Source: Pseudomonas sp. MM211 (GTDB lineage: Bacteria > Pseudomonadota > Gammaproteobacteria > Pseudomonadales > Pseudomonadaceae). From it: a DNA stretch of 64,000 nt. A program made the position numbers and the translations under genes. Of the stretch, positions 24,709 through 32,900 are shown one piece after another (the first letter of the stretch is position 1; every line of letters starts with the position of its first letter). Below the pieces are notes generated by a model, which saw only the letters and a program-made list of their open reading frames with translations, was not told the origin of the DNA and did not search any database. Where the stretch lies: contig NZ_CP081942.1 of NCBI RefSeq assembly GCF_020386635.1, positions 868,001-932,000 on the forward strand, read 5' to 3'.

Positions 24709-26079
24709 ATGGAAGAACAGAAGACCCCGCCTACGCTCGAAGAGCTGCAAGCTCTGATCGAAATGACCAACACCCTGAACATGGAGATGTTCTATTGGTG
24801 GTGTACCGCGTTGATGATCTGCATCCACGCAGGTTTTCTGTCTTATGAGATCGGCGCCTCGCGCCTGAAGAACGCCCTGGCGGCGGGTGTGAAGAACATC
24901 CTCGCGTTCGGCTTCATCGTACCCAGCGTGTTCCTGCTCGGCTGGGCGGTCTATAACGCCTTCCCCGATGGCCTGGTACCGCGCATGGACGCCCTGATGG
25001 CCGGCATGCCGTGGAGCCAATCCATGGGCCCGAACATCCAGGACAACGCCACCGGCATTTTCTGGGGTGCATTCGCACTGTTCGCCGCCACCACGGGTTC
25101 GATTCTCTCCGGGGCGATCATCGAGCGTGCGCGGATGAGCGCATTCATCATCATGACCATCGTGCTCGGCGGCTTTCTCTGGCTGCTGGCAGCGGCCTGG
25201 GGCTGGCACCCGGAAGGCTGGCTGACCGTCAAATGGGGCTACCATGACGTCGGCGCAGCGGGTGTGGTGCACATGATCGCCGGCTTCTTCGCCCTCGGCG
25301 TGCTGATCAACCTCGGTGCACGCATCGGCCGCTTCAACCCGGATGGCAGCGCCAATGCCATCGTCGGCCATAGCATGCCGATGAGTGTGGTCGGCCTGAT
25401 GCTGATCATCGTCGGCTTCTTCGGTTTCCTCGGCGGCTGCATCATCTACAACTCGGGCGCTCAGTGGATCAATATCTACGGCCAGCCGACCAACCTCTCC
25501 GCCTTCTCCTTCAACACCCTGATGGGCTTCGCTGGCGGCCTGATCGGCGCCTACCTGACCACCCGCGAACCCTACTGGATGATGTCCGGTGGCCTGGTCG
25601 GCATCATCTCGGTAGCACCCGGCCTGGATCTCTACCACCCCGGGCTGGCCTACCTGATCGGCATGGGCGTTTCGGCCCTGGCACCGCTGGTCAACAACCT
25701 GCTGCTCAAGTTCAAGCTGGACGATGCCGTCGGCGCGTTCGCCGTGCATGGCTTCGGCGGTTTCGCCGGCCTGCTGATCAGCGGCATCTTCCTGGCCGGT
25801 TACCCGAACGTTAACGGCATGCCGGAGATCAGCTTCTTCGGCCAGCTCGGCGGCGCACTGGTGATGGCAGCGCTGGGCTTCTTCCCCGGCTACGGCATCT
25901 CCTACGCCCTCAAGAAGGCCGGCATCCTGCGCGTTCCGGCGCATGCCGAAGAGCGTGGCCTCGACCTGACCGAAGTGCCGGCCCAAGCCTATCCGGAGTG
26001 GAGCAGCATGTACGGGCAGAGCACCACGGTGGGTGGCAACTCCGCACAGCCGCCTCTGACTGCCGCCCCGGCCAAATGA
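24709..26079 (+). CDS. amt: Ammonium transporter family protein (Amt), possibly a methylated-amine channel
   Basis: A 456-residue membrane protein of the Amt/MEP/Rh family with about 11 helices. The two pore histidines are present in the expected contexts: VVHMIAGFFALG (first) and DDAVGAFAVHGFGGFAGLL (second). The acidic residue before the first histidine is in WGYHDVGAAG. The N-terminus is an unusual hydrophilic stretch (EEQKTPPTLEELQALIEMTNTLNME) with no signal peptide. It has a sigma-54 promoter and is followed by a 59-residue membrane protein gene. No glnK is next to it. The setting between tdm and gmaS suggests uptake of ammonium, methylamine or another small amine. The ATG at 24709 is preferred to a GTG one codon earlier. 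Confidence 0.88.
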   Translation: MEEQKTPPTLEELQALIEMTNTLNMEMFYWWCTALMICIHAGFLSYEIGASRLKNALAAGVKNILAFGFIVPSVFLLGWAVYNAFPDGLVPRMDALMAGMPWSQSMGPNIQDNATGIFWGAFALFAATTGSILSGAIIERARMSAFIIMTIVLGGFLWLLAAAWGWHPEGWLTVKWGYHDVGAAGVVHMIAGFFALGVLINLGARIGRFNPDGSANAIVGHSMPMSVVGLMLIIVGFFGFLGGCIIYNSGAQWINIYGQPTNLSAFSFNTLMGFAGGLIGAYLTTREPYWMMSGGLVGIISVAPGLDLYHPGLAYLIGMGVSALAPLVNNLLLKFKLDDAVGAFAVHGFGGFAGLLISGIFLAGYPNVNGMPEISFFGQLGGALVMAALGFFPGYGISYALKKAGILRVPAHAEERGLDLTEVPAQAYPEWSSMYGQSTTVGGNSAQPPLTAAPAK

Positions 26080-26085
26080 CCCCTG

Positions 26086-26107
26086 GCCGGCCGCGAGGGC
26101 GGCCGGC
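26086..26107 (+). terminator. Intercistronic hairpin between amt and the small membrane protein gene
   Basis: GCCGGCCGC and GCGGCCGGC form a perfect 9-bp stem with loop GAGG. It starts 6 bases after the amt stop and ends 20 bases before the next start codon, with AAGGAG between. It has no T-run, so it probably sets the amt to small-gene mRNA ratio and does not end the transcript. Confidence 0.55.
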
Positions 26108-26127
26108 TCATCTCAAGGAGTATCGCC

Positions 26128-26307
26128 ATGAGTATCACCACCTACGAAGGTGCCAGCGCTGTATTCACCTTCGCCGACAAGCCCGCCATCCTGATCTTCA
26201 TCAGTTTTCTGGTGGCTGCCGTCAGCCTCTACGCCCTGATCGCGACGATCATTCACGAGAAGCACAGCTACGCGCTGCCTGATGAAGAACTCGACAAGCT
26301 GAAATAA
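26128..26307 (+). CDS. Small single-pass membrane protein (59 aa) downstream of amt
   Basis: ATG at 26128 is preceded by AAGGAG (8 bases) and the frame closes with TAA at 26305. The 59-residue product has a polar N-terminus (MSITTYEGASAVFTFADKPA), one hydrophobic helix (residues about 20-43, ILIFISFLVAAVSLYALIATII) and a charged tail HEKHSYALPDEELDKLK. Codon use matches the neighbouring genes. I do not recognise a family. Its position as second gene of the sigma-54 amt operon suggests an accessory subunit of the Amt channel. A perfect 10-bp hairpin follows 6 bases after the stop, which supports a real gene end. Confidence 0.75.
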   Translation: MSITTYEGASAVFTFADKPAILIFISFLVAAVSLYALIATIIHEKHSYALPDEELDKLK

Positions 26308-26313
26308 CCCTTC

Positions 26314-26337
26314 GACCGGCGGCAACCGCCGCCGGTC
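26314..26337. terminator. Terminator-like hairpin ending the amt operon
   Basis: GACCGGCGGC and GCCGCCGGTC form a perfect 10-bp stem with a 4-base loop (AACC). The tail is ATCCCCC without a T-run. Likely 3' end of the amt transcript. Confidence 0.65.
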
Positions 26338-26646
26338 ATCCCCCAGCCCCTCCACTCTTTCGAAGCCACCGCTCGCGAGTTATCCGCAGCGAGCAGCTTG
26401 GCGGCGCATCGCCTTCACACAACGAACCTCCTCTCGATGACGGCATCTGCCTGACCAGCCGCAGGGCTATGGCGGCCGCCCAAGCGCCTCAGCGTCAACC
26501 AGGCATTCGGTGGCCGACAGGGTGAAACAGTGCATCAGAAGAATGTGTGAGGTCTGATCATTGGTCGCAGACAAAGGCTGACGCATGCCAGGAACGGCAT
26601 GCCTTACAGCAGAAACTGCAGCCGTTGCGATTAGCCAGGCCTGCCT
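26338..26646. other. Intergenic region with no recognised element
   Basis: About 310 bases between the amt-operon hairpin and the convergent SMR gene. I see no convincing open reading frame, REP element or T-run terminator. It is presumably 3' sequence of both convergent transcripts. Confidence 0.5.
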
Positions 26647-26982
26647 TCAGCTCACCGGGCTGAACAGCTTCAGGCCAGCCACCCCACAGATGATCAGCAC
26701 CAGGCAAACGAGTCGCGCCAGCGTGGCGGGTTCGTTGAGGTAGACGATGCCGTAGATCGCCGTGCCGACCGCACCGATGCCGACCCATACGGCATAGGCG
26801 GTGCCCATCGGCAAGTAGCGGGCCGCAAGCGCCAGCAGGTACATGCTCAGGGCGATGAAGAAGATGCAGTAAAGGCTCGGCCAAAGCCGCGTGAAGCCCT
26901 GCGTACGAGGAATGGCGGAGGCGTACATCACTTCGCAGATGCCGGCGGCGAGCAGTGTCATCCAAGCCCAGGATGCAGTCAT
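26647..26982 (-). CDS. Small multidrug resistance (SMR) family transporter, SugE/Gdx-like
   Basis: A 111-residue four-helix membrane protein. SMR features are LLAAGICEVMYASAIPRTQGFTRLWPSLY, with the essential membrane-embedded Glu in the first helix (ICEV), and LPMGTAYAVWVGIGAVGTAIYG, which is the SugE/Gdx-type loop. These proteins work as dimers exchanging protons for a cationic drug, quaternary ammonium or guanidinium ion. It lies downstream of the mgs operon on the same strand but behind a terminator at 27003. Its start at 26982 has a GGAG-containing leader. Within a methylated-amine locus it might export an excess cation, but a separate guanidinium or detergent role is equally possible. 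Confidence 0.85.
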   Translation of the reverse strand: MTASWAWMTLLAAGICEVMYASAIPRTQGFTRLWPSLYCIFFIALSMYLLALAARYLPMGTAYAVWVGIGAVGTAIYGIVYLNEPATLARLVCLVLIICGVAGLKLFSPVS

Positions 26983-27002
26983 TTGAACTCCTTCAGGTGC
27001 AC

Positions 27003-27037
27003 AAAAGCCGGCTTCTCTGCTTGAGAAAAGCCGGCTG
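27003..27037 (-). terminator. Terminator of the gmaS-mgsABC operon
   Basis: On the minus strand, AGCCGGCTTTTCTC pairs with GAGAAGCCGGCT (two unpaired bases) around a 5-base loop, followed by TTTTG. It starts 11 bases after the mgsC stop codon. Good rho-independent terminator. Confidence 0.8.
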
Positions 27038-27047
27038 ATGGGTGTGA

Positions 27048-28370
27048 TCAGTAACCCTGCCCAGGCACCCAGTTGGTGCCGGCCAGCGGTACCCGTGCCA
27101 TGGCTGCAGATTCCACGGTCAGCGCCACCAGATCCTCAGGATCGAGATTATGCAGGTGCGACTTGCCGCAGGCACGGGCCATGGTCTGCGCTTCCAGCAC
27201 CAGTACACGCAAGTAGTTTGCCAAGCGGCGACCACCTTCGACCGGGTCGAGGCGTTTGGACAGCTCCGGGTCTTGGGTGGTGATACCGGCCGGATCGCGA
27301 CCATTCTGCCAATCGTCGTAGAAACCGGCGGCTGAACCGATCTTCTTCAGCTCCTCGTCCAGACGCGGGTGGTTGTCACCCAGGGCGATCAGTGCGGCCG
27401 TCCCGATGGCCACGGCATCGGCGCCCAGCGCCATGGCCTTGGCCACGTCGGCACCGTTGCGGATGCCGCCGGAGACGATCAGCTGAACCTTGCGGTGCAT
27501 GCCCATCTCCTGCAGTGCCTGCACGGCTTGCGGAATGGCCGGCAGAATCGGGATACCAACGTGCTCGATGAACACTTCCTGAGTCGCTGCGGTGCCCCCC
27601 TGCATGCCGTCGAGGACAATCACGTCAGCACCAGCCTTCACCGCCAGCTTGACGTCGTAATACGGGCGGCTGGCGCCAATCTTCACGTAGATGGGTTTTT
27701 CCCAGTCGGTGATTTCGCGCAGTTCAGCGATCTTGATCGCCAGGTCGTCCGGCCCTGTCCAGTCCGGGTGGCGACAGGCGCTGCGCTGATCCACGCCAAT
27801 CGGCAGGGTACGCATGCCGGCGACTCGCTCGGTGACTTTCATGCCCAGCAGCATGCCACCGCCGCCAGGCTTGGCCCCCTGGCCGAGGACGATCTCGATG
27901 GCGTCGGCCTTGCGCAGGTCGTCGGGGTTCATGCCGTAGCGTGACGGCAGGTACTGATAGACCAGATGCTGGGACTGACCGCGCTCTTCAGGCGTCATGC
28001 CACCGTCGCCGGTGGTGGTGCTGGTACCGGCGATACTGGCGCCACGGCCCAGGGCTTCCTTGGCATTGGCCGACAGCGCGCCGAAGCTCATGCCGGCGAT
28101 GGTTACCGGGATCTTCAGGTGCAAGGGCTTCTTGGCGAAACGGTTGCCGAGAATGACGTCGGTACCGCATTTCTCGCGGTAGCCTTCAAGGGGATAACGC
28201 GACACGCTGGCGCCGAGCAGCAGCAGGTCGTCGAAGTGCGGCAGCTTGCGCTTGGTGCCACCACCGCGGATGTCATAGATACCGGTCTCGGCGGCGCGCT
28301 GGATTTCCTGGATGGTCAGGCGATCGAAGGTGGCCGACTCGCGCAGAACGGGAGGTTGTTTGTCACTCAT
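27048..28370 (-). CDS. mgsC: N-methylglutamate synthase, FMN-binding glutamate synthase-like subunit
   Basis: A 440-residue protein homologous to the central FMN-binding synthase domain of glutamate synthase. Features seen are IPVTIAGMSFGALSANAKEALGRGASIAGTSTTTGDGGM, the FMN-barrel stretch VKIGASRPYYDVKLAVKAGADVIVLDGMQGGTAA, and ALGADAVAIGTAALIALG. With the amidotransferase-like (MgsA) and GXGXG-like (MgsB) subunits encoded just upstream, it forms N-methylglutamate synthase. This enzyme moves the methylamine group from gamma-glutamylmethylamide to form N-methylglutamate. It is the last gene of the four-gene operon starting with gmaS and is followed by a terminator. The gene name is based on the operon, since this fold alone would read as GltB-like. 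Confidence 0.88.
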   Translation of the reverse strand: MSDKQPPVLRESATFDRLTIQEIQRAAETGIYDIRGGGTKRKLPHFDDLLLLGASVSRYPLEGYREKCGTDVILGNRFAKKPLHLKIPVTIAGMSFGALSANAKEALGRGASIAGTSTTTGDGGMTPEERGQSQHLVYQYLPSRYGMNPDDLRKADAIEIVLGQGAKPGGGGMLLGMKVTERVAGMRTLPIGVDQRSACRHPDWTGPDDLAIKIAELREITDWEKPIYVKIGASRPYYDVKLAVKAGADVIVLDGMQGGTAATQEVFIEHVGIPILPAIPQAVQALQEMGMHRKVQLIVSGGIRNGADVAKAMALGADAVAIGTAALIALGDNHPRLDEELKKIGSAAGFYDDWQNGRDPAGITTQDPELSKRLDPVEGGRRLANYLRVLVLEAQTMARACGKSHLHNLDPEDLVALTVESAAMARVPLAGTNWVPGQGY

Positions 28371-28385
28371 GATGATGCTCCTGAA

Positions 28386-29069
28386 TCAGTACGCGCTGGC
28401 GTTATCGACTTTGAAGTTGTACAGCTGGCGAGCCGAGCCGTAGCGTTTGAAATCGGCGGCGTTCTCCTTGAAACCGGCGCGATTGAGCAGCACCTGCAGC
28501 TCTTCCAGATGCTCCGGGCGCATCTCTTTCTCGATGCAGTCGGAGCCCAGCGATTCCACGCTGCCTTTGACGAAAATCCTGGTCTCGTACAACGAATCGC
28601 CCAGCGCATCGCCAGCATCACCACATACGACCAAGCGCCCGGCCTGGCCCATGAAGCAGCTCATGTGGCCAATGCTGCCGCCGACCACGATGTCGATGCC
28701 CTTCATGGAAATGCCGCACCGTGCGCCGGCATCGCCCTCTATCACCAGCAGGCCGCCATGAGCGGTGGCACCAGCAGCCTGGGAGGCGCTGCCCTTGACC
28801 CGCACGTAGCCGCTCATCATGTTCTCGGCGCAGCCCACGCCGACGTTGCCGTGCACGGTGACCGAGGCCTTCTGGTTCATGCCCGCGCAGTAGTAGCCGG
28901 CATGCCCCTGAATATCGATGGAGATGGCTTCGTTGACGCCAACCGCGAGGTTGTGGGCGCCGTTGGGGTGGGTTACCAGCCACTCGCGATCGCTGACCGC
29001 CTTGACCTGGTCATGCAGCGCCTGATTGAGGTCACGCACGCTGGCGCTGGAAAGGTCGATAGTTTTCAT
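28386..29069 (-). CDS. mgsB: N-methylglutamate synthase, GXGXG (GltB C-terminal-like) subunit
   Basis: A 227-residue right-handed beta-helix protein like the C-terminal domain of glutamate synthase. Repeats with the GXGXG pattern are visible in VHGNVGVGCAENMMSGYVRVKG, GGLLVIEGDAGARCG, IDIVVGGSIGHMSCFMG and LVVCGDAGDALGDS. The domain is thought to be structural, linking the two catalytic subunits. It overlaps the stop of mgsA by 4 bases and lies 15 bases before mgsC, so the three subunits are translated together. In normal glutamate synthase these parts are fused into one chain; three separate genes next to gmaS mark the methylamine version. Confidence 0.87.
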   Translation of the reverse strand: MKTIDLSSASVRDLNQALHDQVKAVSDREWLVTHPNGAHNLAVGVNEAISIDIQGHAGYYCAGMNQKASVTVHGNVGVGCAENMMSGYVRVKGSASQAAGATAHGGLLVIEGDAGARCGISMKGIDIVVGGSIGHMSCFMGQAGRLVVCGDAGDALGDSLYETRIFVKGSVESLGSDCIEKEMRPEHLEELQVLLNRAGFKENAADFKRYGSARQLYNFKVDNASAY

Positions 29070-29980
29070 GCTGCGTGCTCCTTCTTGCGTTCCCAGATGT
29101 ACAGGGTGGCGGGAACGGGCTCCCAGACCTTGGCCTTGTCGATACCCGGCAGGCTGGACAGCGCCTGGTATTCGGAGGCCATGGCGACGTAGTCATCGGT
29201 CTCGGCGAGGATCGCCGGCTTGCAGGCGATCGGGTCGCGGATCACCGCAAAGCCGTTGCGGGTGCCGATGGCGAAGGTGAAGAAGCCGTCGAGGGCCTCC
29301 AGTGAGTTGTCCAGCGCCTGTTTCAGGGAGTCGCCCTGCTGCAGACGCCAGGCCAGGTAACCGGCAGCGACCTCGGTGTCGTTCTCGGTCTCGAAGTGGA
29401 TACCTTCGCGGCGCAGTTCCTGACGCAGACGGAAGTGGTTGGACAGCGAGCCGTTGTGCACCAGACACAGGTCGGCACCGGTCGAGAACGGGTGGCTGCC
29501 CTCCATGGTCACGGCACTTTCGGTAGCCATGCGGGTGTGGCCGATGATGTGGCTGCCCTTCATCGAGGCCAGGCCGAAGCGCGCGGAAATCTCTCTGGGC
29601 AAGCCCATGCCCTTGAGAATTTCGATGCTCTGCCCGGCACTCATGATGCGCACGCCCGGCGCCAGTTCGACCAGTGCGGCACGTACCACGGGCTCTTCGG
29701 CCTTGATTTTCAGAACCATGGCGCTGGCGTTCTGGAACCAGTCCAGCTCGGCACCGAGCTTGTCCTGCAGCGCGGCAACCAGTGCCTTGAAGTCATACCC
29801 TTCGCTGGTCGCCTGCAGGGTCAGCTTGACCCAGCCATCGGCCACTTCATCGCCATAAATAGCGAAGCCGGCGCTGTCCGGGCCGCGGTCGGTCATGGCC
29901 TCGAGCATCGGTTCGAACAGCTTGCCGAGCTGCGATTCCAGCTGCGGATTTTTCAGGTAAAGCCCCACGATTCCACACAT
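29066..29980 (-). CDS. mgsA: N-methylglutamate synthase, class II glutamine amidotransferase-like subunit
   Basis: A 304-residue class II amidotransferase domain. The start at 29980 puts Cys at position 2 (MCGIVGLYLKNP), the N-terminal nucleophile after Met removal; the longer frame back to 30016 would hide it. Other features are TDRGPDSAGFAIYG, IIGHTRMATES and LVHNGSLSNHFRLRQELRREGIHFETENDTEVAAGYL. It is expected to hydrolyse the gamma-glutamyl amide (gamma-glutamylmethylamide) and channel methylamine to MgsC. It lies 72 bases after gmaS and overlaps mgsB by 4 bases. It is cytoplasmic. Confidence 0.88.
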   Translation of the reverse strand: MCGIVGLYLKNPQLESQLGKLFEPMLEAMTDRGPDSAGFAIYGDEVADGWVKLTLQATSEGYDFKALVAALQDKLGAELDWFQNASAMVLKIKAEEPVVRAALVELAPGVRIMSAGQSIEILKGMGLPREISARFGLASMKGSHIIGHTRMATESAVTMEGSHPFSTGADLCLVHNGSLSNHFRLRQELRREGIHFETENDTEVAAGYLAWRLQQGDSLKQALDNSLEALDGFFTFAIGTRNGFAVIRDPIACKPAILAETDDYVAMASEYQALSSLPGIDKAKVWEPVPATLYIWERKKEHAA

Positions 29981-30052
29981 AGCTAAAAACTCCTGGGCAG
30001 AAGGCGCCCTACCCACGGGCGGGCGCCGGAAACGGTTGAAGAGAAGGTCGGA

Positions 30053-31387
30053 TCAGAAGAATTCGGTGTAGCGCTTGATCTCCCAGTCGGAGACGTGGCG
30101 ACTGTATTCCACCCACTCCATGCGCTTGAGCTTGATGAACTCACCGACGATCTCCTTGCCCATGACTTCGGCAAACAGCGGGTCGGCTTCCAGCGCGTCG
30201 CAGGCTTCCTTGAGCGACTGCGGCAGGGTCTTGATGCCTTTCGCGGCAATCGCTTCGAGGCCCAGTGCGTAGAGGTTTTCGTTGCAGATCTGATCGGGCA
30301 TCAGTTGCCGGTCGATACCGTCCAGCCCAGCGGCGATGATCGCGGCGCTGACCAGGTACGGATTGCAGCCGGCGTCCGGCAGGCGGAACTCCAGGCGGCC
30401 GTAGGGCACACGCACCATCGCCGAGCGATTGTTGGCACCAAAGGCGATGAAGGCCGGAGCCCAGGTGGCCCCGGACAGCGAGTTGCCGACCACCAGGCGT
30501 TTGTAGGAATTCACCGTCGGCGCGGCGAAGGCGCAAAGCGCCGGCCCGTGAGCCAGCAAGCCAGCGGCGAAGTGATACGCGAGTTTCGACAGACCCATGC
30601 CGTTCTTGTCGCTGGCATCGAAGAACAGGTTCTTGCTCTCGGCACTGGCGATGGACAGGTGGAAGTGCATGCCGTTGCCAGCACGCTTCGGATCCGGCTT
30701 GGGCATGAACGAGCAGATCATGCCCAGATCGTTGGCGATTTCGCCGGCCGCCATGCGGAAGAAGGTGAAGCGGTCAGCCGACTCCATGGCGTCGCTGTAG
30801 GTGTAATTGATCTCGAACTGGCCGTTGGCGTCTTCGTGATCGATCTGATAGATGTCGAAGCCGACCGGCTGCAGCGCTTCCGTCAGCTTTTCCAGAAACT
30901 CGCGAGAGCGCGACAAGCCTTTGTAGTCGTAGCACGGCTTGTCGAGGTTATCGCTGGCGTCGACCAGCTGCAGGGTGCCGTTGGCGTCACGGCGCATCAG
31001 GTTGAACTCGGGTTCCAGGCCGGTATTGAGCGTCCAGCCGCGCGCCTTGAGACGCTCCACCTGCTGCTGCAAGACATAACGGCTGTCGTACGGCCAAGGC
31101 TCGCCATCGACGTGCCCGATGCACACCACCCGGCCGTAACCCGGCTGCCACGGCACGGGAATCAAGGTCGACAGATCGCCTTTGGCCATGAAGTCCGGCC
31201 CATGGGGCTCCATACCCATGCCGCAGATGGCGAAGCCAGCGAACCCTGCCCCAGCTTCCGCCACCGCTTCGAGGCCCGACACCGGCACCGACTTGGTCTT
31301 GGCCGAGCCATGGATATCCACGAACTGGGCAAGCACATACTTGATCGCGTGTTTCTCGATGACCCGCTGGGTTTCGCTTGGCAACAT
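30053..31387 (-). CDS. gmaS: Gamma-glutamylmethylamide synthetase (glutamine synthetase type III-like)
   Basis: A 444-residue glutamine-synthetase-fold protein. It has GLEPEFNLM (metal-binding Glu), [20 protein letters not shown], the ATP/glutamate region [12 protein letters not shown], and the adenylate-binding [26 protein letters not shown]. GmaS ligates glutamate and methylamine with ATP. The assignment over ordinary glutamine synthetase rests on the linked mgsABC and mgdABCD genes. The regulatory adenylylation-loop Tyr of GlnA was not identified. Two ATG codons are adjacent; the second (31387) is 6 bases from AGGAGG and is preferred. A sigma-54 promoter lies at 31450-31464 and an inverted repeat at the predicted transcription start. 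Confidence 0.9.
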   Translation of the reverse strand: MLPSETQRVIEKHAIKYVLAQFVDIHGSAKTKSVPVSGLEAVAEAGAGFAGFAICGMGMEPHGPDFMAKGDLSTLIPVPWQPGYGRVVCIGHVDGEPWPYDSRYVLQQQVERLKARGWTLNTGLEPEFNLMRRDANGTLQLVDASDNLDKPCYDYKGLSRSREFLEKLTEALQPVGFDIYQIDHEDANGQFEINYTYSDAMESADRFTFFRMAAGEIANDLGMICSFMPKPDPKRAGNGMHFHLSIASAESKNLFFDASDKNGMGLSKLAYHFAAGLLAHGPALCAFAAPTVNSYKRLVVGNSLSGATWAPAFIAFGANNRSAMVRVPYGRLEFRLPDAGCNPYLVSAAIIAAGLDGIDRQLMPDQICNENLYALGLEAIAAKGIKTLPQSLKEACDALEADPLFAEVMGKEIVGEFIKLKRMEWVEYSRHVSDWEIKRYTEFF

Positions 31388-31421
31388 CATGTGCCTCCTG
31401 TCGACTCGATGATTATTCCGA

Positions 31422-31442
31422 TTAGGAAATTAACTTTCCCAA
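31422..31442. promoter_or_regulatory. Inverted repeat at the gmaS transcription start, probable regulator operator
   Basis: TTAGGAAA-N5-TTTCCCAA, a near-perfect inverted repeat located where the sigma-54 promoter at 31450-31464 would start transcription. A partial direct copy, ATTAGAAAAT, lies at 31615-31624 just before the divergent XRE-cupin gene. Proposed operator for that regulator; inference. Confidence 0.5.
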
Positions 31443-31449
31443 TAAGAAT

Positions 31450-31464
31450 GCAATCAACTTGCCA
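31450..31464 (-). promoter_or_regulatory. Sigma-54 promoter of the gmaS-mgsABC operon
   Basis: Minus-strand TGGCAAGTTGATTGC fits TGGCAC-N5-TTGC with one difference in the -24 element. The invariant GG and GC pairs are correctly spaced. It lies about 60 bases before the gmaS start codon. Confidence 0.72.
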
Positions 31465-31632
31465 ATTTTCAGCACAACGCATGCGAGCCAGCTGCCGCGC
31501 GGGTTTTCTTCTATCCGCAGAGGAAAAATGCTTTCATAGCAGGAATCTCACACCGCCCGGCGTGCACCGTTGCGAAGCAGCCTGATCATTCCTGGTGCGA
31601 ATTTATTATTCATAATTAGAAAATGGCCTCGC

Positions 31633-32232
31633 ATGAGCAAACCGACAGATATCCCACCCCGCCTGAAACTAGAGCAATACCTGGGCATGCAGATTCGCCG
31701 TCAGCGCCAGGCTCAGGAACTGAAGATCGCCGAAGTCGCGCGCATCGCCGGCATCAGCCAGGGCATGCTCAGCAAGATCGAGAACGCCCAGGTATCCACC
31801 AGCCTCGATACCCTGAGCCGACTGTGCGATGTGCTGGGCATGCCGATGTCCAAGCTGTTCAGCCAATACGATCAGCAAGGTAGCGGTGCACTGCTGGTGA
31901 AGTCCGAAGAAGGCCTGGAAGTGGTGCGCCGCGGTACCGAGAAGGGTCACACCTACCATCTGCTGAACCATACCCGCGGGCCGAAGAAGAGCTTCGAGGC
32001 CTATATGGTCAGCATGGACGATGCCAGCGAGGAGTTTCCGACCTTCTCTCACCCAGGTACCGAGTTCCTGCACCTGCTCGAAGGTGAACTGGTCTATCGC
32101 CACGGCAACCAACTCTACGCCATGCAGGCCGGCGACAGCCTGACCTTCGACGCTGAAGTCCCCCACGGCCCGGAACAGCTGGTGCAGGTTCCGATCCGCC
32201 TGCTGTCGATCATGAACTACGGCAAGGAGTGA
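31633..32232 (+). CDS. XRE family transcriptional regulator with C-terminal cupin domain
   Basis: A 199-residue regulator. Residues about 12-70 are an XRE helix-turn-helix (LGMQIRRQRQAQELKIAEVARIAGISQGMLSKIENAQVSTSLDTLSRLCDVLG). Residues about 110-195 are a cupin (HPGTEFLHLLEGELVYRHGNQLYAMQAGDSLTFDAEVPHGPEQL). This architecture is that of PuuR-like regulators, which respond to small amine or gamma-glutamyl metabolites. It is divergent from gmaS over a 245-base gap containing a sigma-54 promoter and an inverted repeat. It probably represses or tunes the methylamine operon, with a glutamylamide or amine as ligand. The ATG at 31633 is preferred to an in-frame upstream start at 31570. Confidence 0.87.
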   Translation: MSKPTDIPPRLKLEQYLGMQIRRQRQAQELKIAEVARIAGISQGMLSKIENAQVSTSLDTLSRLCDVLGMPMSKLFSQYDQQGSGALLVKSEEGLEVVRRGTEKGHTYHLLNHTRGPKKSFEAYMVSMDDASEEFPTFSHPGTEFLHLLEGELVYRHGNQLYAMQAGDSLTFDAEVPHGPEQLVQVPIRLLSIMNYGKE

Positions 32233-32292
32233 AGGCCGAGTTCATTCGGCGGCTATAAGGCGCAAGCGGCCATCTGCTGCGGGGTTCGATCT

Positions 32293-32410
32293 GATCGTTC
32301 CTCACGCTCCGCGTGGGAATGCCTGCAGGGACGCTTTGCGTCCGATGTCGAGGCCTTGCGGGCGCAGAGCGCCCTGGATTGGGCTCCCACGCTGGAGCGT
32401 GGGAGCCATC
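32293..32410. repeat. Dispersed intergenic repeat, GATCGTTCCCACGC type, copy 1
   Basis: A chain of short hairpins: CACGCTCCGCGTG, GGACGCTTTGCGTCC, GGGCGCAGAGCGCCC and GGGCTCCCACGCTGGAGCGTGGGAGCC. Related copies occur at 39775-39880 and, in reverse orientation, at 55537-55667. A common BIME-like element of Pseudomonas intergenic regions. Confidence 0.75.
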
Positions 32411-32414
32411 ATCA

Positions 32415-32528
32415 GGCGGAAGCGGACGGTGAGCAGGGCTTTTGTGGGAGAGGCTTTAGCCTCGATTTTGCCTAGCTAGGCGTAAAGAGCTCGCGGCTAA
32501 AGCGGATCGCCGCCCGGCCCCTCCCACG
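32415..32528. repeat. REP-type palindromic repeat, copy B
   Basis: Same element as at 2763-2875, including the leading GGCGGAAGCGG and the centre TGCCTAGCTAGGCG. It carries an extra GGATCGCCGCCCGGC inside the right arm, as does copy C at 51452. Confidence 0.8.
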
Positions 32529-32900
32529 AGATCGCGACCGGCCGCTTTCGCACGTCGCACTCAACGCCCTTCTTCCAGCGCGCCCTCCAGGTCGAACAGA
32601 GCTGGTTGGCTGATGGCGCCATACCCCTTCCGTTTTCTCGCCTCAGAGACGAACCCGCGACCTGGCTGCGGACTGGCGCCGGGAACAGCGATGACGTCCT
32701 CGCCATTATCCTCGTGACCACATCCTATAAATTCCTGTGGGGATAAATAAATTCTCCACAGGCATGGACACGAACAAAACATTCGCTTATAAAAATCACC
32801 ATCAAGAAAATTAGATTCGTCACAAGAAAATATTTTTATAGACGAACCACGCATTTACCCATGAAGAATTCCCTGCCGCCGACCCTTCAGAGGATCCGAC
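32529..32900. other. AT-richer leader region of the purU-folD-mgd operon
   Basis: About 370 bases with no convincing gene; short frames at 32561-32854 on the minus strand have no ribosome site and no family resemblance. The part from 32740 is clearly richer in A and T than its neighbours and should hold the promoter of the purU operon. I could not pick out a -24/-12 element or a clear operator in it. Confidence 0.5.

Noticed and set aside
27048..29980. Reading mgsABC as a split housekeeping glutamate synthase
   Set aside because: There is no small NADPH subunit (GltD) nearby, and the three-gene split directly behind gmaS is the N-methylglutamate synthase arrangement.
32561..32854. Minus-strand frame of 97 codons in the gap before purU
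   Set aside because: No ribosome binding site, no recognisable domain, and it runs into the REP element region.
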